DNA of 64,000 bases from Trinickia dinghuensis (GCF_003367175.1 NZ_QRGA01000007.1:419060-483059), one strand, 5' to 3'; shown: positions 31,287 to 39,923, numbered from the stretch's first letter. Numbers and translations are program-made. The notes: generated by a model not told the origin, from the letters alone.

Positions 31287-32183
31287 ATGGACCTTACTTT
31301 GCTCCGGGCGTTCGTCACGGTGGCGCGCGTCGGCAACCTCACGCGCGCGGCCGCCCAGCTTCATCTGACGCAGCCGGCCGTCAGCCTGCAGATCAAGAAC
31401 CTGCAGGAAACGCTCGGCATGGCGCTGTTCGTACGCGGCTCGCATGGGCTCGCGCTGACTCGCGACGGCCGGGCCCTGCTGCCGCACGCCGAGCGAGCGC
31501 TCGTCGCGGCGGGCGACGTCGAGCGCGCGGCGGCCGCATTGCGCCAGGAAGTCCGTGGGCGATTGCGCATCGGCACCATCCTCGATCCGCAGTTCCTGCG
31601 TCTAGGCGGATTCCTGAAGCAGCTTGTCGAGACCTACCCTCAGATCGAAACGGCTTTGCGCCATGGCATGTCCGGGTGGGTGGCGCAGCAGGTACGCGCC
31701 CAGGAACTCGATGTCGGCTACTACATCGGCCAGCCCGCCGACGACGGGATGCCGGACGGCCTCTTCCATGCAGCGACGCTCACGCGCTTTCAATACCGCG
31801 TGCTCGCGCCGGCCGGCTGGAAGGAGCGCGTCGGCCGTTCGCCCGATTGGCGCTCGCTCGCCGCGCTGCCGTGGATCTGGACCCCGCCCGCCTCCGCGCA
31901 TAATCGTCTGCTGTCGCGGCTGTTCGCACAGGCCGGAGCCGATCCGGTGAAGGTAGCCGAAGTCGATCAAGAGATCTCGATGCTCGATCTCGTCAAGTCG
32001 GGCGTCGGACTTTCGCTCGCCCGCGATGCAATCGCCATCGCCGAGGCGCACACGCACGCGCTGACGATCGCCGAAGACGTGGTCGTGCCCACCGAGCTCA
32101 CGTTCGTCGCACTGGCCGCGCGCATGGACGAACCCGCGATTGCCGCGGCGTTCAAACTGATCGAAGCGCAGTGGGCCATTTGA
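31287..32183 (+). CDS. LysR-family transcriptional regulator
   Basis: A 298-residue LysR regulator: N-terminal winged helix (MDLTLLRAFVTVARVGNLTRAAAQLHLTQPAVSLQIKNLQETLGMALF) and a C-terminal effector domain of the periplasmic-binding type. It starts about 160 bp from the divergent GMC oxidoreductase gene, so that gene is its likely target. A clear terminator follows at 32242. Confidence 0.92.
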   Translation: MDLTLLRAFVTVARVGNLTRAAAQLHLTQPAVSLQIKNLQETLGMALFVRGSHGLALTRDGRALLPHAERALVAAGDVERAAAALRQEVRGRLRIGTILDPQFLRLGGFLKQLVETYPQIETALRHGMSGWVAQQVRAQELDVGYYIGQPADDGMPDGLFHAATLTRFQYRVLAPAGWKERVGRSPDWRSLAALPWIWTPPASAHNRLLSRLFAQAGADPVKVAEVDQEISMLDLVKSGVGLSLARDAIAIAEAHTHALTIAEDVVVPTELTFVALAARMDEPAIAAAFKLIEAQWAI

Positions 32184-32241
32184 TTTGATCGGGTGCATTG
32201 CGAACAAACGCGCGGCTTCGGTTTTTGTTAGATTCGTCCTT

Positions 32242-32272
32242 ACGCGCCCGCTTCCACCCGGGCGCGTTTTTT
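32242..32272 (+). terminator. Terminator after the LysR gene
   Basis: ACGCGCCCG (32242-32250), loop CTTCCACC, CGGGCGCGT (32259-32267), then six T. It ends the plus-strand LysR transcript. Confidence 0.88.
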
Positions 32273-32412
32273 CCCCGTTTGCGTTTTTCCGTTACCTCTT
32301 GCTGCACGCTGCTTGACGCGATCAATCCGCTCGTAGGGTCGGCCACGCTCGGCCGGTTGCCCTCCCCGCTGGCAGGCCGCCCCCTCATCACACGTTTCGA
32401 CAGGAGCTCGAC

Positions 32413-32946
32413 ATGGCACGCAACATCGAAATCAAAGCGCGCGCCCGCGCATTCGACGATCTACGCGAGCGGGCAGCCGCGCTCTCGGACGACGCACCCC
32501 TCATCTTTCGGCAACAGGATTTCTTCTACGACGTGCCGCGCGGCCGCCTGAAGCTGCGCCAATTCGACGACGGCACGCCCGCCGAACTGATCTTCTATCA
32601 ACGCGACGATCGCGACGGGCCGAAGGCGTCGTACTACACGCGCAGCCCGGTGACGAACCCCGATGCCATGCATGCGCTGCTGGCGACGGCGCTCACGACC
32701 CGCGGCATCGTCTCGAAGGAGCGCCATGTCTACCTCGCGGGGCGCACGCGCATCCATCTCGACCGCGTCGACGGGCTCGGTGATTTTGTCGAACTCGAGG
32801 TCGTCCTCGCCCCCGATGACGACGAAGACGCGGGCGAAGCCGAAGCGCATGCGGTGTTCTCGAAGCTCGGCGTTTCGCAAGCCGATCTCGTGGCCGTCGC
32901 TTATGTCGACCTGCTCAACGACAGCCTCGGAGGCCGCGCCGCCTGA
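32413..32946 (+). CDS. CYTH-domain protein (CyaB-like class IV adenylate cyclase / triphosphatase family)
   Basis: A 177-residue cytoplasmic CYTH protein predicted to form a triphosphate tunnel. It opens MARNIEIKARARAF: the family ExExK metal motif appears as Asn4-x-Glu6-x-Lys8, so its first Glu is replaced. Basic strands follow (KLRQFDDG, ELIFYQRDD, SKERHVYLAGRTRIHLDRVDGLGDFVELEVVL). This looks like the CyaB subset rather than inorganic triphosphatase, but the activity (cAMP synthesis or triphosphate hydrolysis) is unproven. It is preceded by the LysR terminator and so is probably transcribed alone. Confidence 0.75.
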   Translation: MARNIEIKARARAFDDLRERAAALSDDAPLIFRQQDFFYDVPRGRLKLRQFDDGTPAELIFYQRDDRDGPKASYYTRSPVTNPDAMHALLATALTTRGIVSKERHVYLAGRTRIHLDRVDGLGDFVELEVVLAPDDDEDAGEAEAHAVFSKLGVSQADLVAVAYVDLLNDSLGGRAA

Positions 32947-33001
32947 CGCCGTCAAGACGGCACAAACCGATTCGAGCGGATTCGAGCCCGCTCGACCAAG
33001 C

Positions 33002-33493
33002 TCACGCGGGCGCCGTTCCGGGCGAAAGATGATCGAGCGGCAGCGGCCCGTTGCGCTTGAACGTCGTGAGCACGATGTTCGAGCGCACGCTGTCGACGCC
33101 CGGCACCCGCATCAGCTTTTTCATGACGAACGAAGACAGCGCATTGAGATCGGGGGCGACGATGCGCAGCAGATAGTCGGCATCGCCCACCACCGCGTGA
33201 CATTCGAGCACCTCGGGCAGGACGTCGATCTGCTGCTGAAATTGCTCGACGATCGAATCGCCGTGATGTTTGAGCTTCAGGCTCGTGAAGGCCGTCACGC
33301 CGAGCCCGAGTTTCTCGGGCCGCAGCACGACCCGGTAGCCGTCGATGATTCCGATCGACTCGAGCCGCTGCAGGCGCCGGCCGATTTGCGAGGGAGACAG
33401 CGGCACCCGCTCGCCGAGCTGCTGGTGCGTCGCCCGCCCGAAACGCTGCAGCACCTCGAGCAAGGCCAAATCGAAGTGGTCGAGCTCTAACAT
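33002..33493 (-). CDS. Lrp/AsnC-family transcriptional regulator
   Basis: A 163-residue regulator with an N-terminal winged helix (LALLEVLQRFGRATHQQLGERVPLSPSQIGRRLQRLESIGIIDGY) and a C-terminal RAM/effector domain (LECHAVVGDADYLLRIVAPDLNALSSFVMKKLMRVPGV). In many Burkholderia genomes a close relative sits divergently from phhA-phhB. Here it faces phhB directly. The start MLELDHFDLALL is used, with GTG five codons upstream as the alternative. A palindrome at 33522 is its likely binding site. Confidence 0.9.
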   Translation of the reverse strand: MLELDHFDLALLEVLQRFGRATHQQLGERVPLSPSQIGRRLQRLESIGIIDGYRVVLRPEKLGLGVTAFTSLKLKHHGDSIVEQFQQQIDVLPEVLECHAVVGDADYLLRIVAPDLNALSSFVMKKLMRVPGVDSVRSNIVLTTFKRNGPLPLDHLSPGTAPA

Positions 33494-33845
33494 GAAAATT
33501 TCCCGCACAAAAATATAAATCTATGCGTAATTATCGCATATCCATATAAAACAACACGCAATTCTCGCCCTCTCCCCGCATCACACGCAATAGACTTGCG
33601 TTACCGCTGGACCGATACGATCATCACGCGCGGAAGCGGCGATGGGTGGGCCAGGGAGGGCGATGTCCAAAGATGAGGGCGTGGGTGCCGAACGGCCCGG
33701 CCGCCCGCCCAAGCGTCGTTGTCCCAGTTGTGAAAAAATGGCCAAACCGACGCAAGGCATGGGTCGCACGCGCACCCTTGCGCGCGCCGGATCGAACGGA
33801 TCGGGTCGATCCCCCGCCCAGGGCTCAATGAAAGGAGATGATGCA
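33494..33845. other. AsnC-phhB divergent region lacking phhA
   Basis: 352 bp between the AsnC-type gene and phhB. The AsnC end is AT-rich and contains the operator-like palindrome at 33522-33540. The remainder is GC-rich and open on the plus strand in several frames without similarity to known proteins. No phenylalanine hydroxylase gene is present, although relatives usually have it exactly here. Confidence 0.6.
33522..33540. promoter_or_regulatory. Probable Lrp/AsnC operator
   Basis: TATGCGTAATTATCGCATA: six-base arms (33522-33527 and 33535-33540) round an AT-rich 7-base centre, about 30 bp before the AsnC-type start and next to AT-rich promoter-like DNA. The form (symmetrical arms, AT centre) is usual for Lrp/AsnC sites. 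Confidence 0.55.
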
Positions 33846-34151
33846 ATGATCCACAAGCTGACTTCGGAAGAGCGCGCGACGCAGCTTTCGCAGTTGAGCG
33901 GCTGGCAAGCCGTTGCGGGCCGCGATGCGATCCATCGTCAATTCAAGTTCGCCGATTTCAACGAGGCTTTCGGCTTCATGACGCGCGTGGCCATCAAGGC
34001 CCAGGAGATGAACCATCACCCCGAGTGGTTCAACGTCTATCACACGGTGGACATCACGCTGACCACCCACGATGCCCAGGGCGTGACCGAGCGCGACATC
34101 GAACTCGCGCATTTCATCGAAGACGCGGCGAAGAGCATGCGCGCGGCCTAA
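33846..34151 (+). CDS. phhB: Pterin-4a-carbinolamine dehydratase
   Basis: PhhB (101 aa) dehydrates 4a-hydroxytetrahydrobiopterin made by phenylalanine hydroxylase. The active-site motif is EMNHHPEW (54-61, His57 and His58) with [12 protein letters not shown]. The length is normal. The start [14 protein letters not shown] is preceded by AAAGGAG at 9 bp; longer in-frame starts add about 68 residues unlike PhhB. The partner gene phhA is absent from this locus. Confidence 0.93.
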   Translation: MIHKLTSEERATQLSQLSGWQAVAGRDAIHRQFKFADFNEAFGFMTRVAIKAQEMNHHPEWFNVYHTVDITLTTHDAQGVTERDIELAHFIEDAAKSMRAA

Positions 34152-34163
34152 ACGGCTGCAACC

Positions 34164-34385
34164 CTAGCCGCGCAAGGCTCGCACGTATGCTTCCCATGCA
34201 TCGCGCGCGCCTCGTTCGAGCCCGTCTGACGATAGAGTCGCCTGACGCTGTACAATCATCAGCGCATACGGCTTGGAGAGTGCGCTAGCCTCCTTACACA
34301 AGCTCAGCTCATCGCCGCTCGAAGGCGAGCGAGCGCGCCAGAAGTTGATCGCGGCTTCAAGTTCGTTGATCGTGATCTCGGACAT
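34164..34385 (-). CDS. DUF3717 domain protein (73 aa)
   Basis: A small conserved protein (MSEITINELEAAINFWRARSPSSGDELSLCKEASALSKPYALMIVQ...) matching the DUF3717 family, frequent in Burkholderiales. Function unknown. It is mostly helical, with one Cys and no signal peptide. The start is the internal ATG at 34385, since the upstream part of the frame does not resemble the family. It is divergent from the response regulator gene about 120 bp away. Confidence 0.8.
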   Translation of the reverse strand: MSEITINELEAAINFWRARSPSSGDELSLCKEASALSKPYALMIVQRQATLSSDGLERGARDAWEAYVRALRG

Positions 34386-34507
34386 GTTCGTGACCGTTGG
34401 GGCGCCCGCCGAAGCTTTTCTTGCGGCGGCACGCTTTTGCCGTGTGGCGAAGGCATCGCCGGTCGGCGTGCTAGAAATGCGTAATTCATTGTACTTGAGC
34501 GAATTCC

Positions 34508-35194
34508 ATGCGACTCCTTCTGATCGAAGACGACCGCCCAATCGCGCGCGGCATCCAAAGCAGCCTCGAACAAGCCGGCTTCACCGTCGACATGGTTCAT
34601 GACGGCATCTTTGCTGAACAGGCCCTCACGCAAAACCGTCACGAACTCGTCATTTTGGATCTGGGCCTGCCAGGCATCGACGGCATGACGCTGCTCTCGC
34701 GCTTCCGGCAGTCGAACCGTCACACGCCGGTGATCGTGCTCACGGCGCGCGACGAACTGAACGATCGCGTGCAGGGGCTCAACGCCGGCGCGGACGACTA
34801 CATGCTCAAGCCGTTCGAGCCCGCCGAACTCGAAGCGCGCATTCGCGCCGTGATGCGCCGCAGCGGCCCGCATAGCGACATTCCGCGCCCGGAAGTGTCG
34901 CTCGGGGGCGTGCGCCTGTCCGGTGTCGATCGCCGCATCTTCAACGACGACAAACCGCTCGAGCTGTCGCCGCGCGAGTTCGCGGTGCTCGAAATGCTGC
35001 TGCTGCGCCACGGCCGCGTCGTCAGCAAAGCGCAATTGCAGGACCATCTGACCCACTTCGGCGGCGATCTCGGCGATACGGCCATCGAAGTGTACGTGCA
35101 CCGGGTCCGCAAAAAGCTCGAAAACTGCCGCGTAGAAATCGTCACGGTGCGAGGCTTCGGGTATCTGCTGCAGGAAATTCGCCAAGCGTCGTAA
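34508..35194 (+). CDS. OmpR-family response regulator
   Basis: A 228-residue response regulator: receiver domain with phospho-acceptor Asp51 (VILDLGLPGIDGMTLL), conserved Lys in YMLKPFEPAEL, and a C-terminal winged helix ending VYVHRVRKKLENCRVEIVTVRGFGYLL. It closely resembles the TctD/QseB group. About 110 bp separate it from its sensor kinase gene. Confidence 0.94.
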   Translation: MRLLLIEDDRPIARGIQSSLEQAGFTVDMVHDGIFAEQALTQNRHELVILDLGLPGIDGMTLLSRFRQSNRHTPVIVLTARDELNDRVQGLNAGADDYMLKPFEPAELEARIRAVMRRSGPHSDIPRPEVSLGGVRLSGVDRRIFNDDKPLELSPREFAVLEMLLLRHGRVVSKAQLQDHLTHFGGDLGDTAIEVYVHRVRKKLENCRVEIVTVRGFGYLLQEIRQAS

Positions 35195-35302
35195 TCCGTG
35201 GCGGGTGCGGGCCGCCGGCGTGCGCCGGCCGGGCCCGTGCCTCACTGCGCCCCACGCGGGCGCGGCGGTCCCTTCCCTTTCCCGTCCGAGACGTTCATCG
35301 CC

Positions 35303-36805
35303 ATGCAGCACGTCGCCGCGACCAGCTTACGCCGCTCGCTTCTGCGACGGCTCGCCGGGCCGCTGTCTCTCCTCGCTCTGATGAGCGGCCTCGTCGCTTA
35401 TTGGCTCGCCTGGCAATACACGCAGCACGTCGTCGACCGTTCGCTGTCCGACTTGGCCACCGCGATTTCGAAGCAGATCCAAATCGCCGGGCCTGACGTG
35501 CGTTCGACAGTGCCGCCGCTCGCCAAGGCGATGTTCTCCGATCCGAACGACCAGCTGATCTACCGCATCAGCGACGGCGTGCACGAGATCGCGGGAGAAA
35601 GCCAACTGCCGCTGTTCGGCACGCGTGTGCGCGAACGGCGCGAGGCGAACGTATTCGAGGCGCAGTTCGAGGGGATGCACGTGCGTGTCGCGCAGGTACG
35701 CGTGCTGCAAGCCGTCGGCAATCCGATCATCGTCGAAGTCGCGCAGCCGTTGCGGCATCGCTATCGGATCGCGGCCGAGTTTCTCGTCGCCATCATGATG
35801 CCGTTGCTGATCCTGCTGCTGGCGGGCTGGGGCATCGTCTGGCGCGTCGTCAATCAGCAGCTGAACCCGTTGACCGTCCTGGCCGATTCCTTGAACCGGC
35901 AGACGCACATGTCGCTCGAGCCAGTGGACGAAACGTTCGTGCCCATGGAGATCAAGCCGCTGACGAGCGCGATGAACGCGTTGCTCGTGCGGCTGAAGTC
36001 GGCCCTCGACGCCCAGCGCAAATTCATCGCCGACGCGGCTCATCAACTGCGCACGCCGCTCACCGCCGTGAAGCTGCACGCCGAGCAAGCGGCGAACGCT
36101 CGCGACGCGAACCAGACGCTCGTCGCCGTCCGCGAGCTGCGAGCCGCGGCCGATCGCGCCGTGCGGCTTTCGAATCAGTTGCTGTCGCTGGCCCGGGCCG
36201 AGCCGGGCGCCCAAACCGCGCGCTTCGCGGAACTCGATATCGCCGCGCTCGCGTTCGAGACGGGTGCCGAATGGGTGCCGCGCGCACTCGTCGCGCACGT
36301 CGATCTCGGTTTTCAGCGCTTGGACGGGCCTTCGAACGACAAGCCGCTCGTCGTGCGCGGCAACCCCGTCCTGCTGCGCGAGGTCATCGCAAATCTGCTC
36401 GACAACGCGCTCAAGTACCTGCCGTCGGCAAGGCCGCACGGAGCAAACGTGACCGTGACCGTATCCGAGACGACCGACGAAAACGGCGCACGCTTTGCGG
36501 ACATTGCCGTCGAAGACAACGGCTCGGGCGTGCCGCCCGCCTTGCAAGCCGATTTGTTCAAACGATTCTTCCGCGGCGACCGTCAAGACGCGGCCGATCC
36601 GGGCATCGAGTCCGGCGCGGGTCTCGGTCTCGCGATCGTGCACGACATCATGAACCTGCACGGCGGCAGCGTGCGCTATGAAGATGCGGCCGGCGGCGGC
36701 GCTCGATTCGTGTTGCGCGTGCCGCTGGCAACTGCCGCGCCAGGCGGCCTGGATGCGGGGCAGATACTGTCCATCCCCGCGCGTATGCCGCTAGGCGGGC
36801 ATTAA
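35303..36805 (+). CDS. Sensor histidine kinase (TctE/QseC type)
   Basis: A 500-residue membrane sensor: helix 1 near residues 18-38, an about 120-residue periplasmic part of the two-component sensor N-terminal type, helix 2 near 158-182, HAMP-like linker, phospho-acceptor His247 (AHQLRTPLTAVKLHAEQ), N-box NLLDNALKYLP (364-374), DNGSGVPP and GAGLGLAIV. The start MQHVAATSLRRSL is chosen; a GTG at 35198 would add 35 Pro/Arg-rich residues. Its last bases overlap the convergent SET-domain gene by 4 bp. The signal is unknown, possibly a carboxylate. Confidence 0.92.
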   Translation: MQHVAATSLRRSLLRRLAGPLSLLALMSGLVAYWLAWQYTQHVVDRSLSDLATAISKQIQIAGPDVRSTVPPLAKAMFSDPNDQLIYRISDGVHEIAGESQLPLFGTRVRERREANVFEAQFEGMHVRVAQVRVLQAVGNPIIVEVAQPLRHRYRIAAEFLVAIMMPLLILLLAGWGIVWRVVNQQLNPLTVLADSLNRQTHMSLEPVDETFVPMEIKPLTSAMNALLVRLKSALDAQRKFIADAAHQLRTPLTAVKLHAEQAANARDANQTLVAVRELRAAADRAVRLSNQLLSLARAEPGAQTARFAELDIAALAFETGAEWVPRALVAHVDLGFQRLDGPSNDKPLVVRGNPVLLREVIANLLDNALKYLPSARPHGANVTVTVSETTDENGARFADIAVEDNGSGVPPALQADLFKRFFRGDRQDAADPGIESGAGLGLAIVHDIMNLHGGSVRYEDAAGGGARFVLRVPLATAAPGGLDAGQILSIPARMPLGGH

Positions 36806-37293
36806 GCCTTACCGTTCTTCTTTTTGCTCTGCTTGGGCGCCTTGGACTCCTTCGGCGCGAGCATCGTGCCGCGGCATTTGCGGGCGCCGCACCGGCACGC
36901 GTATTCGTCCTTGAGCTTTTTCGTCTGGCGGGCGTCGATCACGAGGCCGTAGTCGTAAAACAGCTCTTCCTCGGCGCCGATATCGCGCAGCGCTTGAATG
37001 AACACGTGGCCGTCGACCTCTTCCGCTTCGCAATTGGGCGCGCACGAATGGTTGATCCACCGGGCGCTGTTGCCGTCGACTTTTCCGTCGATCACGCGGC
37101 CGTCCTCGAGGGCGAAGTAGAACGTGTGATTCGGTTCCTTGGGATTGTGCGGATGCCGCCGCAACGCTTCCTTCCACGAGATGCGCTCACCCTTGTATTC
37201 CACTAGACGCTCGCCCGCCTTCAACGGCACGGCAGCAAATACGCCCTTGCCATGCACGCCGGACTGGCGCACGACCAACTTGCGTGAACTCAT
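36802..37293 (-). CDS. SET-domain protein-lysine methyltransferase
   Basis: A compact 163-residue SET protein. Motifs: GVFAAVPLKAGERLVEYKGERISW, substrate/SAM elements ARWINHSCAPNCE (77-89), ELFYDYGLVID (110-120), and a post-SET cysteine set (Cys88, Cys133, Cys135, Cys140) that would bind zinc. The basic tail APKESKAPKQSKKKNGKA is DNA- or RNA-binding-like. Such SET proteins occur widely in Burkholderia; the bacterial substrates (histone-like proteins, ribosomal or host proteins) are unknown. No secretion signal is visible. The start MSSRKLVVRQ is the family-like one. Confidence 0.88.
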   Translation of the reverse strand: MSSRKLVVRQSGVHGKGVFAAVPLKAGERLVEYKGERISWKEALRRHPHNPKEPNHTFYFALEDGRVIDGKVDGNSARWINHSCAPNCEAEEVDGHVFIQALRDIGAEEELFYDYGLVIDARQTKKLKDEYACRCGARKCRGTMLAPKESKAPKQSKKKNGKA

Positions 37294-37551
37294 CGATAAA
37301 TCCTCAGAAAAGCCTTGGTGCCGCCGGCGAGCGGCATTGCGTTTTCGATCGCGGGATGGAAACGCGGCGCCCATTGGGCGCCGCAAGAGGCAATGACGTG
37401 GTCAACGTCGCAAAGCGCCAATCGTACACGCGGAGGGCCGCTTCGTTCAACGTCTCGTTCGCATGAACTAGCAGCGGGCGCTCGAGACGATCGCAGCGGA
37501 TATCGGGATGAGCGAGCGTTTCGCGATTCGTCGATTCGCCCGCCGCGCCGA

Positions 37552-38199
37552 TTAGGCGGCGCTTTGGGCGAAGATCTTCCAGACCTTCTTTTGCGTCAGC
37601 GAGTCGGCTTCTTCATGGACCGGGCAATCGAGCCGCAACTCGGCGTCGCCGATCGCCAGATTCAGGGCCGAGCAACGATGAGCCGATTTTTTCGGCGTCT
37701 TGCTGACTTCGAAATGCTTGCACGTGACGCACATGCGATGCGCGGGGATGTCGCCTTGCACTTCGAGCTGGCGAATCATCTTGATCATCGTGCGATAGAA
37801 GATCGCTTGCTCCTCGTTGCGCAACGTGCCGATCGCTTCGGTCAGAAAATCGGGCCACTGCTGCGCGCGCTTGGCAGCCGTACGGCCGCGCGACGTGAGC
37901 TTGACGGCCAGTGCGCGGCCGTCTTCCGTCGTACGCCGCTTCTCGATCAACCCTTTCGCTTCGAGCGTGCTGACGGCGTCGCTCGTCGTGGCCGCCGTGA
38001 GAGCCGTCTCGCGAGCGATCTCGCCGAGCCGCAACGGATTCTTGCGCTGCATCAGCAACACGAGGATCTCGCCCTGCGTGGGGGTGAGCCCCGCGCTTTC
38101 AGCCCACTCCCACGCTTGGCTGCGCATCGCCGTGCTCAAGCGTAGCAAGCTATGGGTCACGCGCCCGGTCGCCAGCTCTCCGTATACACCTTCGCTCAT
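37552..38199 (-). CDS. MarR-family regulator with C-terminal Cys cluster
   Basis: A 215-residue regulator. Residues 10-150 form a MarR winged helix (GLTPTQGEILVLLMQRK, LRLGEIARETALTAATTSDAVSTLEAKGLIEKRR). The C-terminal tail 150-215 has Cys157, Cys160, Cys176 and Cys192 with His154, His162, His174 and His195, arranged CxxC-x15-C-x15-C. This is suited to binding zinc or an iron-sulfur cluster and gives a possible metal or redox switch. The target is unknown. It borders the left half of the candidate origin. Confidence 0.88.
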   Translation of the reverse strand: MSEGVYGELATGRVTHSLLRLSTAMRSQAWEWAESAGLTPTQGEILVLLMQRKNPLRLGEIARETALTAATTSDAVSTLEAKGLIEKRRTTEDGRALAVKLTSRGRTAAKRAQQWPDFLTEAIGTLRNEEQAIFYRTMIKMIRQLEVQGDIPAHRMCVTCKHFEVSKTPKKSAHRCSALNLAIGDAELRLDCPVHEEADSLTQKKVWKIFAQSAA

Positions 38200-38479
38200 A
38201 GTCTTCGTTCGCTATTTCGCCAATTGACAGCATGCCTCTGCTGATTCGGTTGCCCGCGCCTTGCCTCGCTGCGCCCCGGCAGCCCCGTGGGACGGCTCGC
38301 TTTCTCGTCGAGCGTGCCGATTTTACTATTTCAGAAGCGCTCCGGCCGCCCGAGTTCAATTCGATCGTCGCGGCGCCGGCGGCTTCGGGCCGACACCAAC
38401 GCACCTCTTTTGCACCGATGTTACGGCATCGAGGTGACTTTCGGCCCGACAGACGCGCCATTTTAAGCGACGAGGAAAA

Positions 38480-38745
38480 ATAGTACAGCTAAGTTATTCA
38501 GGGGCCGCTGTGGACAAGTCGTGTATAACGCGTCGAGCCGATTGTGGGGCATTTCTGAATAACATCAGATCGATTTGAAACGCGACTTGAGTTGTTCAGG
38601 GCTCATGTCAGTTCCGCACGCGCGAACCATGCGGTTATCGTTTACGCAGGTGTTTGAGGCATCGAAGAAAATTCGAGTTTTCCACAGACGCCCCCACCCT
38701 TTGTTAACTACTACTACGTATGTATACGTTGTTAACTTAGAAAAC
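38480..38745. other. Candidate origin of replication, left half
   Basis: AT-rich non-coding DNA between the MarR and YbdK-like genes. DnaA-box-like sites: TTGTCCACA (38509-38517, minus), TTATACACG (38520-38528, minus) and TTTTCCACA (38678-38686, plus, fitting TTWTNCACA). The last is followed by a C-rich block, GTTAAC (38703), TAC-TAC-TAC (38709-38717) and an AT-rich stretch ending in a second GTTAAC (38731). This box / GC-rich / trinucleotide order matches the basal unwinding architecture of bacterial oriC. It was identified by pattern only. Confidence 0.7.
38678..38736 (+). repeat. Origin-like repeat module A
   Basis: DnaA box, 16-nt spacer with C-rich block, GTTAAC, TAC trinucleotides, then ACGTATGTATACG. 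The reverse complement of 41690-41741 aligns with it over about 50 bp with an identical 16-nt spacing between box and GTTAAC. Confidence 0.85.
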
Positions 38746-39864
38746 CTAAACCCCACGCCATCGCAGGCACTGCTGACGAACCGCTTCGTGCAGCGACTTC
38801 TCTTTTGCGACGACACCGCGCAGCCAGGCAGCATCGTTGACTTGCGCTTGCGCGATGTTGCCGATTTCCCGTAATGCCGCCGAAGACTGCAGCGCGTCGG
38901 CATGTGGCTCGATCACGCGCAGGGTTTCGAGGATGTCCTCGAATATCGGGCGGCGCTCGCCCGTCTGCGGATTGATGCAAGTGCCGCCGAGTCCGAAACG
39001 GCAAGCCTCGAACCGGTTGAACGTATAGACGAGGTAGTCGTCTTCCTTGGGCACGAACGGCCGATCGATGAGCAGGTGCCGCGCAAGCGTCTGGATATAG
39101 CAAGCAATGGCTGCGGCCCGGTCCACCGATAGCGGCGTATCCATCACGCGTACTTCGATCGTGCCGAAGCCGGGCTTCGGTCGAATATCCCAGTAGAAAT
39201 CTTTCATGCTGTTGACGACACCGGTGGCGACCATCTTCGAAAAATATTCCTCGAAGCCTGACCAGGTCAGCACGAACGGCGCGCGCCCCGACAGCGGAAA
39301 CGCGAACACGGAATTGAGCCGCGCCGAATGGAAGCCGGTGTCCACGCCCTGCACATAAGGCGACGATGCCGACAGTGCGATGAAATGCGGAATGAATCGC
39401 GACATCGCATGCAGCAGGAACAGTGCGCTATCGGGATCGGGACAGCCGATGTGCACGTGCTGGCCGAAGACGGTGAACTGCTTGGCCAGATAGCCGTAAA
39501 GTTCGGACAGGTACTGAAAGCGCGGCGCATCGAAGATCTGCCGCTCGCTCCATTGCTGGAACGCATGCGTGCCGCCGCCGGCCAGGCCGACGTTCAGATG
39601 ATCGGCCGCGGACACGAGCGTATCGCGCAGCGCGCGCAGCTGGGAGAGCGCCTCCTCGTGCGAATTGCAGATGCCCGTCGACAGCTCGATCATGCTCTCG
39701 GTGATTTCGGGCGTGATGTTGCCCGTGATCTTCTGATCCTTGACGAGCCGCATGAGATCGGATGCGGCTTTCGTCAGATCGTAGTCGTGCGTGTTGACGA
39801 CCTGGATCTCGAGCTCGACGCCGAACGTGAACGGCTTGGAATTGATGAACGGTTCAAGTGCCAT
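38746..39864 (-). CDS. Carboxylate-amine ligase, YbdK / glutamate-cysteine ligase type 2 family
   Basis: A 372-residue GCS2 protein that ATP-dependently joins a carboxylate (often glutamate) to an amine such as cysteine. It has [41 protein letters not shown], and the [15 protein letters not shown] motif of the family. The genome also holds a true gshA (62871 onward), so this is a second, weaker or different ligase. It lies inside the candidate bipartite origin with the antiporter gene 59 bp upstream; the two may be cotranscribed. Confidence 0.85.
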   Translation of the reverse strand: MALEPFINSKPFTFGVELEIQVVNTHDYDLTKAASDLMRLVKDQKITGNITPEITESMIELSTGICNSHEEALSQLRALRDTLVSAADHLNVGLAGGGTHAFQQWSERQIFDAPRFQYLSELYGYLAKQFTVFGQHVHIGCPDPDSALFLLHAMSRFIPHFIALSASSPYVQGVDTGFHSARLNSVFAFPLSGRAPFVLTWSGFEEYFSKMVATGVVNSMKDFYWDIRPKPGFGTIEVRVMDTPLSVDRAAAIACYIQTLARHLLIDRPFVPKEDDYLVYTFNRFEACRFGLGGTCINPQTGERRPIFEDILETLRVIEPHADALQSSAALREIGNIAQAQVNDAAWLRGVVAKEKSLHEAVRQQCLRWRGV

Positions 39865-39923
39865 GATGTTTTCCTTCGGGCCGGCCCATTAGGGCTGGCC
39901 CCATTCGGGCTTGCGGGCAGCTT

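Noticed and set aside
33642-33845. In-frame extension before phhB with a CPSC motif
   Set aside because: The longer frame would add about 68 residues unlike any PhhB, and the ribosome site is before the internal ATG.
38565-38903. Minus-strand frame across the left candidate origin
   Set aside because: It overlaps the YbdK-like coding end and the DnaA-box region, and the residues look like random translation of AT-rich DNA.
39879-39900. GGCCGGCCC / GGGCTGGCC inverted repeat between the antiporter and ligase genes
   Set aside because: Imperfect, without a T-tract, and inside a likely cotranscribed pair; not strong enough to call a terminator.
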